From the NCBI GenBank assembly GCA_910592205.1, contig CAJVPJ010001105.1, positions 1 through 12,275 on the forward strand: a stretch of 12,275 bases of DNA. The letters are read 5' to 3'. Shown here in pieces: positions 1 through 7,035 of this stretch. The notes below the pieces were generated by a model. The model worked only from the letters and a program-made list of their open reading frames with translations, did not search any database and was not told the DNA's origin. Source of the stretch: Paraglomus occultum. Its lineage: Eukaryota; Glomeromycota; Glomeromycetes; Paraglomerales; Paraglomeraceae. Every line of letters starts with the position of its first letter. Positions within the stretch are counted from its first letter, which is position 1. The position numbers and the translations under genes were made by a program.

Positions 1-117
1 CCGCAGAACTTGGAATTCGTGTAACCGAGCGGAAATCTCGGAGGAATACATAGACGTTAGAGCTTATCCATGACATTCATCATGTGTTTGTGTTAATTAT
101 TAATGCTCGTTTATTAG

Positions 118-282
118 TTATAATTTTCCTTTCCTCTTGATAAATTTATAAGTGATTTTTTCTTTATCCAGATATTCCTGGAGAGTTAGGGTATCATTGA
201 TTTTAAAAACATAAGGCGCAATTTTTTCTCCTTGAGCTTTCTTTAAAATACTTCTAATGGTGCTGTAATTCTTTGGTTCCAT
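118..282 (-). CDS. candidate small ORF, 54 aa, unknown function
   Basis: Seen: on the minus strand an ATG at 282-280 sits in the strong context CCACCATGG and opens a 54-codon frame that ends with TAA at 120-118. The product is lysine-rich and starts MEPKNYSTIRSILKKAQGEK. It has a mixed, protein-like composition and the basic C terminus KFIKRKGKL. There is no signal peptide, membrane segment or cysteine motif. I do not recognise a family. The Kozak-like context and balanced residue use favour a real small protein or a first exon, but an open frame this long can occur by chance in AT-rich DNA. It lies alone, upstream of and divergent from the large plus-strand gene. It could also be a remnant of a mobile element, because a repeat lies 180 bp away. 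Confidence 0.3.
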   Translation of the reverse strand: MEPKNYSTIRSILKKAQGEKIAPYVFKINDTLTLQEYLDKEKITYKFIKRKGKL

Positions 283-1088
283 GGTGGATTTTTAATGTAA
301 ATTAGTTTCATATTAATATTTTTATATATAGTAATAGAGGTAATCATATATTAATCATGTTATGGTTTATATTCATTACCTTCTGGTATGATAAGGTGAG
401 CATTAAAATAACAAGCCATGAGCACCATTATTTATATTACTTTTCGAAACGCCATCAGTCACACTGGTCAATTTTGCAGCCACATCAATCCCTCATTTAT
501 GTCACTTAACAGAATGTTCACTTTGTCTGGTTTTGTTGCAGCATGCCCCATATTAAATCAAAATCTGTCAATTTTCAGCCACACTAGCTGTTTTAATTCA
601 CATGATCAAATGTTCACTCTGTCTGGTTTTTGTTGCAGTCTGCCCCATTTGCAATGCTCACCAGATAGCAGATCCCAACTATAATTGCCTTAGCCAGGAG
701 GACTTGGCATAGGCCAAAATCTTTGTTGGTCTTGCATAGTAATAAGTAATAGTACCAACATTCCCAAGAAATATAAAAAACATTCGTTGTTAAAATACCT
801 ACTATTTCCGGTTAAAACATACTTGTGCTAACCGAAAAAGGAAACAAAAATAAGAAGAAACGGGGGATTCAAGTGATCATTGGTTTGGGGAGCTACATAT
901 TTTACGAATTGGTAATGCAACGACCCTTTTATCTGATGGAATAGTTCGTCTAAAGGATATTATATTTTTTTAGTTGTGATAATCAAGGGCTATTATTATT
1001 ATGTTTGATTTGGTTAAATTTACTGGAAAAATAATTCAAAAACCTTTCAGATCGACCAAGTCGGCGTTATTGCCGAAAAAGTAAACAG
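283..1088. other. intergenic stretch, repeat-bearing
   Basis: There is no convincing gene here. It contains the 467-648 direct repeat (listed separately) and an ATAAGGTGAG decamer at 391-400 that recurs at 10991 and 11186. Two short protein-like frames run on the plus strand without a good start: 854-970 (39 codons, reading SDHWFGELHILRIGNATTLL and onward) and 1018-1131 (reading FQIDQVGVIAEKVNRCSI). Neither is long enough to separate from chance. A methionine frame at 418-684 is probably not coding, because its repeated Phe-Thr-Leu-Ser-Gly-Phe strings come from the DNA repeat. Confidence 0.5.
467..648. repeat. imperfect direct repeat, two copies offset 97-100 bp
   Basis: Copy 1 (467-551) and copy 2 (567-648) share GTCAATTTT(G)CAGCCACA at their left ends. 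At their right ends they share AATGTTCACTxTGTCTGG followed by TTTT(T)GTTGCAG and TGCCCCAT. The middle is more diverged. The offset drops from 100 to 97 bp through small indels, which indicates an old tandem duplication. Each copy contains an intron-end-like TTTTGTTGCAG, but no exon is evident after either. Confidence 0.6.
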
Positions 1089-1268
1089 ATGTTCAATCGC
1101 ATTTTTTTCTTCACGAAACGGATTAACTCAATGATATTGAGGCCATTTACATCAAAACCGAATTTCACCAAGATTTCGAAAACTCGTCCTTGCGAAGCTG
1201 ATTACAAATTTCCAGGTGCTGTGGAATATGAAGTTCGAGATCTGGAACGTCATTCTAGTCCGAGGTAA
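1089..1268 (+). CDS. candidate small mitochondrial protein or first exon, 59 aa
   Basis: Seen: ATG at 1089 opens 59 codons to TAA at 1266. The N terminus, MFNRIFFFTKRINSMILRPF followed by TSKPNFTKISKTRP, has Arg, Lys, Ser and Thr and no acidic residue for over 30 positions. That is the composition of a mitochondrial presequence. It then becomes acidic and ordinary (ADYKFPGAVEYEVRDLERHS). A GTAAGA donor-like site at 1265 lies just before the stop, so this may be exon 1 of a spliced gene (it would end in phase 2). I found no clear downstream exon: the first acceptor-like AG (1308) would make a 44 bp intron and reach a stop after a few residues. The family is not recognised. The alternatives are a chance ORF or a truncated gene copy. 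Confidence 0.33.
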   Translation: MFNRIFFFTKRINSMILRPFTSKPNFTKISKTRPCEADYKFPGAVEYEVRDLERHSSPR

Positions 1269-1582
1269 GAATAAATAAAAGCTGGAGGCGCAAGCTATCA
1301 AATAACAGATTCCAGTCGATGTGATTTGAAATAAATATAGCGTGACGTCATATATTCATTTGTTGCCAATATGAATCAGCAAAGCAAGGTTTTTTCCACT
1401 TAACAGTTAGCTATAGTATTTCTGCTTCTGCATATACCATAATAATATATATACAGCATACAATATATAGTAGACCTTGTTGGTAAAGTATCAGAGAGTA
1501 GGTTCGAGTCAATTTAAAGAGGGAAGACTGGAGAAGAATTTGGCGTGTTCTATTTATTCCAATTATCATAACGATAATATCG
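1269..1582 (+). promoter_or_regulatory. presumed promoter/5' leader of the large Ser/Gln-rich gene
   Basis: There is no coding signal on either strand that I would defend. The stretch holds the TGACGTCA palindrome (1343-1350, listed separately) and a TATATATA run at 1446-1453, about 130-190 bp upstream of the candidate start codons. In-frame stops at 1499-1501 limit how far the downstream coding frame can extend leftward without a further intron. Assignment as a promoter is by position only. Confidence 0.35.
1343..1350. promoter_or_regulatory. CRE/ATF-type palindrome TGACGTCA
   Basis: This is a perfect 8 bp TGACGTCA, the known binding site of CREB/ATF-family bZIP factors (Atf1-type in fungi). 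It lies 233-303 bp upstream of the two candidate start codons of the next gene. The motif is seen directly; function is inferred from motif and position. Confidence 0.4.
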
Positions 1583-4500
1583 ATGTCTCTCACATATTCA
1601 TACTCCCAACCACTCTGCTCATCCCTATCAGTACAAAGCGTCAGCATGGGACAGCAGCAGGATAAAATGGATGGTGACTATTTCGACCCAAACCAGTTAC
1701 CAACTACTGAAATAACAACTCAGACAACATACGCTAATCCCTCTCACTCACAACAACAGCAATCCGAAGATTCCAGTATCATACTTACACAGAATGACTC
1801 ACATGGCTCTGTTAACTCTGCTAATAACAGAAGCTCTGATAACGTCGATACACACACTGTTGTTCATACCACCATTACTACTCATTCAGCTGATCGCTCA
1901 CAATTACATGCTGATCCATGCCAGGCTTCTTTTTCAAAACAGTTGGATAATATATCCACTGGTAAACAGTCAGATAACTCTACTCATAATGACAAACAAT
2001 CAAATACAAATCCCTCTTCTATAAACATATCATCATTCTTACTTAAAGATAAACCGTCTTTACGTGATGGTCTCACAAACGGATTATTAATACAACAACC
2101 GCCGTTGTTCGTGGGTAACAAACAAGAACAAAAACACAAAAACACTGCAAGAACGTCTGCAATAAATACAAAATGCAATGAGAAGATTATAGCAAATACG
2201 AGTCCGAACACTGATAAGCCCGCAAAGCCCCTGCAAACGCCGACAAATTCTACCTCACCCTCTTCCTTAGTGAATAAAGACAAACCTTACACAATTCCTC
2301 CTGCCGTGGCTGCCGACGTTCTTAAAGAAATGATGGCGAACAAACCAGACTCATCGACACTGCAAAAAGTTGAATCACCACATCCTGGAAACGTTCGCAA
2401 GTCGGACGCATCGGGTAGTAAGTTTAAGTTGAAGAATGATGGATCAAGTAGGAAGCATGGTTAGTGTTCGGTGGTTCTGTTTAGTGTGGTCGATCTGAGA
2501 ATTGCCACTTCTTGTTTGATCATTGAGATGTTCTCACGTCTCATTATAATCACGTACTAAATTACAAATTACATCAGATGCCTCCTTTCCTTCAAAATTC
2601 TCCTTCCCAAATATCGCGGACAAGAATTTCTTCGTTCCAAACTTTGTTTCCCCATCCTCATCCACCACATGCACAACTGGTTCCCCTCCTTCTTTCGGTC
2701 TTAGTTCTTCTTCTTCTCCTTCGCCTTCCGATTCTTTCTCTTCCTCTGCACACTCATTGTTCTCATTTGCCAATTACAATAGTGAGGCTTCCTCTAAGAA
2801 CCCCTTTCAAACCGCATTACAACCACAAACGCAATATTCTTCCTTATCGTCTAATCAATCATCACCAACGGATATGGGAATGAAACTCATGGGATTGTCG
2901 TTTGCACAACCAGCAATGGATGAAAGTAGCCCCCCAACATTGACCCGATCATTACAAGAGCCTGTCTCTCGGCAGAAAGCCGATGTGCCATCTTCTCCAA
3001 GTGAGTATAGCACATTAATCATATTATGTACCACTATATACTACATTACGGATATTACTCATTGTTGTACAGTTTAGTTTACATCTTATACCATTTATTA
3101 CTGTCTTCCTTGGCTCCTTCCCATCCCTACCTCCTCAAATTCGCAAAACTTACCACCACCTTATTCAAAACCAACAGACGCTCAGAAGTCTTCCTCACAT
3201 TTATTTTTCCCCGATTTCAACGGATCATTTGATTTTGGCCTACCTTCAAAGAATGCGGAAGAAATTCGCGTGTCGGCTGACGGAATCGCAACAGTCATAG
3301 GAGTAAGGGATGGGAGTAGTACGCAGAATACTAGAGGAACTGGCGGTAAGAAGTGAAAGACTAAGTTGTTGTTGGGAGAGTAGACGAGTATTAAATTGAA
3401 ATTTGAGCTGTAAAGAAACATTAGTGACAGAGAGCGGTGTAAATACTGTAACAATAGCGTAAAAACATTTGCGAAAATGATAGTGACGATGACATGGGAA
3501 ATATGTCCATATCCGTCAATCTACAAATGTGTGAAAAAGGAATTTGTTTTCAATTTGCAAATTACTATAAATATTCCACTCATATGGTTATTTTCTTTTC
3601 CCTCTCTACTTGTTGTAACTTTATTTTCTTTCCAAAACCAGATCAAAGTTAACGCGAACACAATTCAATACAAAGCTAATTACCTTCTCTTCCTTCCGCT
3701 CTTCTAACTTTCAACCCAATTCGCACTCAATTACCAGAAACGTCTCCAAAACCGTTCCAATCCACATGCCAGTCCTATCGACCCATACGGCCACTTCCAA
3801 CACGTGCGAAAGCACGTTTATCCAGTAATGCATCATCCCATCCTAATTTTGATACTCCCAACAATAATAATATAGAAGTCACATCTCTTGGGTTAAACTT
3901 TAAAGGTGAAATTAACAATCCTATTATCTCCTCTGGATTCAAGCATACTCTTTCAATTATTGGAACATCGATGGCCGCACCGTCCTTGTTCACGTTCGCT
4001 ACGCCAACAGGTTCGGACGTCATAGATGATGACTTCGAAATCGATGATGATGATGGGGGAAATGAGTCTGGAGGAGTTGGATGGTTAGATAATGCTAACA
4101 ACAAGAAAAAGCGCAAAGCCCTACAGACTGTTGGAGGAAATTCCTTGTCAACAGGAGGTGCGGTGAAATCGATATCAAGCAAGGATCGTACGAGCCCTTT
4201 ACGGAGAACAGATAGACGCCCTGCACCTCGTTCTGCGGCATTGAGCAAACCTTCACCTGATGCTTCTGATATAGCCTCAGCAACGGCCAATATTACCTTA
4301 CCATCTGTTTCTCTTCCATCAGATAACATAGTTCATCCACCTCAAACAGAATTCGAGTTCTCTTTCAAAACGGTATCAGAGAAGTCAACATACGATGTTA
4401 CCTCAGTTGCTAATGCGTCAAACGTAAAGAAGGTATCTGTGGGTTCAACGATTCGTCATATTGCAAAGTTAGAGCCGTTACTTACAGGATCATCGTTTGC

Positions 4501-5890
4501 GGGAAAACAGCAATTGGAAGATCAACGTCAGTCGGAAGAGTTACAGCAGTCAAGGGTAATATTACAGCATTCAGAAGGACTACAGCATTCAAAAGGGCAA
4601 CAGAATTCAGAAGGACTTCAGCATACAGAAGGGAAACAGAAATCTGAAGGAGTACAGTCGGAAGGACAACAATTGGAGGGAAAACAACAATCGGAAGGAA
4701 AACAACCATCCGAAAGAGAAAAGCAGTCGGAAGGAAAGCAACGACAACAGTCAGGAACGCAGCGGCAACCGGGATCGTACCGACAATTAGAAGAACAACG
4801 ACAATCAGAAGAACAACGACAGTCGGAAGAACAACAGCAGTCGGGATCACAGCGGCAAATAGGAATACAACAACAGTCTGAAAGACAAAAGAGTGCTCCA
4901 CGGAGAAGAACGAGTAGCAATGGAAGCAGCCATACATCAAGTATGGGTGTTATAGGGGCGACCATTGAGACTACTGCGGGCGGAGGAAATAGTCATAGTA
5001 ACGTTAATATAAACATAAACCGCACAAACAACTCAAATCATGTGAACGCTGGCCTTGCTAGAATTGAGCCTGCCATACAGCAACAGCCACAAACGCAACG
5101 GAGGAAAGGACCCAAACATTCTGCTATATCGAATGCGAAAGACTCATCAATGATTACAAAAGACGTTTCCCAAAACACTATCTCCAATGCTGAGACTAAT
5201 ACTGCTTCTCCTACAACCACCCCAGAACGAGTACAAACGCCCAACAATCAGCACAACGTGCAAAAGCTTGCATCTCAAGTATCACATCCAGTCGCAACAG
5301 TGAAACGACCTCCCAATGCTAGGAAGAAAAAGAATAAGAAAAACGGATCTCCCACCCCGCAAGCACAGAATACTATAAATTCTAATGCCTCGTCCGCGCC
5401 TTCAACAATATATAATGCCCCGGGCCAGAACTCTCATCCTCACCATTTTCAACGAGAACCACTTTCTCCGTCAATGCTAGGCTTCTCGCATCACACTTCT
5501 CATAATTCATCGCAACATGATGACGCATCGAGTACGACAGGCTCGATAGACACACAGCCGATGTCCGCTCCGACACCAGCAAATAGGCGAAGATTTAAAT
5601 TGCAGGATAAGGGTGGAGAGTGGATCTGCATGTTCTGTGAATATAGATTGTATTATGGTGACGGAAAAAGAGTCAGAAAAAGAAATAAGGGAGGAAGTGG
5701 ACGCGGAAATGTTGATGAGCGTGGAGGAGGAAATAGTAACACTAGTGGAAGCAGTAGTAGCAACGTGACCAGTGCTGGTAGTCCCACAAATGATAATGGG
5801 AATAATAACAGTGCTAATATAAGGAATAATGGTAGGAATGCGCTCGAAGCGTTTGGTGTTAAACATGCTACAATAGATTACCAAACCTGA
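1583..5890 (+). CDS. large low-complexity nuclear-type protein with C-terminal CxxC motif, 4 exons, ~1192 aa
   Basis: Exons are 1583-2417, 2578-3000, 3178-3345 and 3738-5890; they sum to 3,579 nt, exactly 1,193 codons. I chose the joins because each donor (GTAAGT, GTGAGT, GTAAGA) and acceptor leaves phase 1. Start: ATG 1583 is the first in frame; ATG 1646 (CAGCATGGG) has the better context and would give 1,171 aa. Residues 1-420 are Ser/Thr/Asn/Gln-rich. An acidic patch lies at 572-583 (DDDFEIDDDD). SV40-like KKKRK lies at 598-602, RKKKNKK at 1004-1010, and Gln-Ser-Glu-Gly repeats at about 732-860. Near the end is WICMFCEYRLYYG (CxxC at 1106/1109), followed by a basic KRVRKRNK run. No enzyme fold is visible. 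The WxCxFCEYxxxYG block resembles one I associate with uncharacterised fungal proteins, but I cannot name the family. Nuclear location is inferred from the basic clusters. Confidence 0.75.
2418..2577 (+). other. intron 1 of the large gene (160 bp, phase 1)
   Basis: The donor is a perfect GTAAGT at 2418. A TACTAA branch-point-like element at 2555-2560 lies about 17 nt before the acceptor ACATCAG at 2571-2577. Reading through the donor reaches a stop at 2462-2464. Joining 2417 to 2578 keeps the frame and enters a Ser-rich stretch that stays open to the next donor. Confidence 0.75.
3001..3177 (+). other. intron 2 of the large gene (177 bp, phase 1)
   Basis: The donor is GTGAGT at 3001. A long C/T-rich tract and a CTTAC element at 3149-3153 precede the acceptor CAACAG at 3172-3177. 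The unspliced frame stops at 3075. An alternative acceptor of the right phase at 3072 is excluded because it meets a stop at once. Confidence 0.65.
3346..3737 (+). other. intron 3 of the large gene (392 bp, phase 1)
   Basis: The donor is GTAAGA at 3346. A canonical CTAAC at 3704-3708 sits about 30 nt before the acceptor TTACCAG at 3731-3737, with pyrimidine-rich sequence upstream. The phase matches the preceding exon. It is over twice as long as the other two introns of this gene, so a small missed exon cannot be excluded, but I see no frame that would serve. A weaker donor at 3303 (GTAAGG, phase 0) with acceptor 3772 is a possible alternative. Confidence 0.65.
4505..4900 (+). repeat. in-frame 15-18 bp degenerate repeat encoding Gln-Ser-Glu-Gly units
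   Basis: About twenty diverged units of the type CA(A/G)CAGTCGGAAGGA encode variants of QQSEG, KQQSEG, LQHSEG and RQSEEQ. They all keep the reading frame of exon 4. The units expand by multiples of three, as expected under coding selection. The tract is highly charged and Gln-rich. It may form a helix or be disordered; no known domain is recognised. Confidence 0.8.
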
Positions 5891-5995
5891 AGTTACTAAA
5901 ACGGGTTCGAGTTGACAATTGTTGGAGACTGATTTAAATTCGAAGATGTTATGTACGTTAATCAAATAACTAAATGTAATATGAAACATGTAGTA

Positions 5996-6001
5996 AATAA
6001 A
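5996..6001 (+). terminator. polyadenylation signal AATAAA of the large gene
   Basis: This AATAAA lies 106 bp after the TGA stop at 5888-5890. A second AATAAA lies at 6104-6109. Either could direct 3'-end formation; the choice cannot be made from sequence alone. Confidence 0.5.
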
Positions 6002-6109
6002 AATATCATAATCAAGCCATACTGTTGGAGGAGAGATGTTTAACTATGTGTATTTTAGTCGGGGAGCAGAGACACAAACGTATACTAATCTGTGTAATTG
6101 ATAAATAAA

Positions 6110-7035
6110 TACTATTTAAAAGATCGGTTTTAATATTAATTCCATCCAGGGCCATATTGAACGGAAGAAAATTACAGAACTAGCCCTTCTCCTGCGTGAG
6201 GACACAAGAATATATTATAAAACGCCTTATAATCTAAAGCTAAATAAACGATAATCCTCGATTCAGCAGGACAACCAAGTGTACCTTAACATAATTAGAC
6301 TGGATATTTCTATATCACATTCTCTTTCTAACATCACATACACAATGCCGCTCATTGGTGTGATATTTAGACAATATGCTTATTTTGACTTGGGTCAGAT
6401 GAAAAAAACCTAAAACCTAATAGAACAGATCTGTAGAAACTTAATTATAATAATGAATAGGACTTCATTGCCAAAGAAAATATCTATTTGCTTTACAACC
6501 ATATTATTATGTATCCAACTCAATATACCAACACATCCATTGCCATAATTATCTCTGCTGCTCCTCTATGGAGACCGCACTGCTGTTGCAGTTTGCAAAA
6601 TACTTCAGAGTCTTTTGTTTCAAATTATTGGTGAGTTTGTAGTTGTACGCCAATAGTCGATGTTTTACAAGATGTAATTTGCATTGGACGTGTGATGCTA
6701 ACTTTAAAATTGAAGTTCTCTCCTCTATAATACTGTGTCGTCACAGCATTTCCTTAGAATGATAGCAAAAGAATGCATCGCAGATGGTGTATGTTACGAA
6801 GAGCAAGATATATTGAGCTTTCACAAGCTAGTACGGATTTACATAGTGTTATACAGGTGTTTATTTGAGAGGTATCTCGTTTGAACACCCACTGAATGAA
6901 AGCGTTGTGTGCGTTATCTGCGGCGAAAAGATGCCTAAAGTCTCGTGATCTAGGCCGTCTATATCACCTGATTTTAATTTTAATAGTATAATATTCCATT
7001 CACTTACACCTTATTCCTCACTTGATCTTTTAACA
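6110..7035 (+). promoter_or_regulatory. intergenic region with presumed clr2 promoter
   Basis: There is no gene I can support. A 41-codon frame at 6759-6884 (starting MIAKECIADGVCYEEQDILS) follows an acceptor-like TTTCCTTAG, but it leads nowhere recognisable. Just upstream of the Clr2 start is a TATAATATT at about 6987, roughly 50 bp before ATG 7036, followed by a pyrimidine-rich leader (CTTACACCTTATTCCTCAC). This is a plausible core promoter by position. Confidence 0.35.

Noticed and set aside
25-41. Hairpin CCGAG-7 nt-CTCGG near the left edge
   Set aside because: A 5 bp stem is too short to be distinguished from chance, and nothing else nearby supports a terminus.
418-684. 88-codon plus-strand ORF
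   Set aside because: Its internal similarity comes from the 467-648 DNA duplication, the two copies differ by indels, and it has no protein-family features.
1440-1511. tRNA B-box-like GGTTCGAGTC near 1501 with upstream TTGGTAAAG
   Set aside because: The spacing between the boxes is too short, and no acceptor or anticodon stem can be formed.
2534-2773. Minus-strand acidic 79-codon ORF (Glu-rich)
   Set aside because: It is antisense to the Ser/Pro-rich exon 2, which is flanked by a TACTAA branch point, an acceptor and a GTGAGT donor in matching phase.
3477-3707. 76-codon plus-strand ORF inside intron 3
   Set aside because: It lies between a good donor and a CTAAC/acceptor pair and shows no continuity with the flanking exons.
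3775-4329. Minus-strand 184-codon open frame
   Set aside because: It lies wholly opposite exon 4 of the large gene, whose plus-strand frame is continuous from 3738 to 5890 and has fitting splice sites. The antisense frame is open because of the codon bias of the sense strand.
4482-4965. Two long minus-strand frames rich in Val/Leu or Cys
   Set aside because: They are the antisense of the Gln-Ser-Glu-Gly repeat. Their apparent cysteine-rich or hydrophobic repeats come from the DNA repeat.
5507-5989. Minus-strand 160-codon frame with Ser/Thr/Ile runs
   Set aside because: It is antisense to the end of exon 4 and its Asn/Ser/Gly repeats. The sense strand encodes the CxxC motif.
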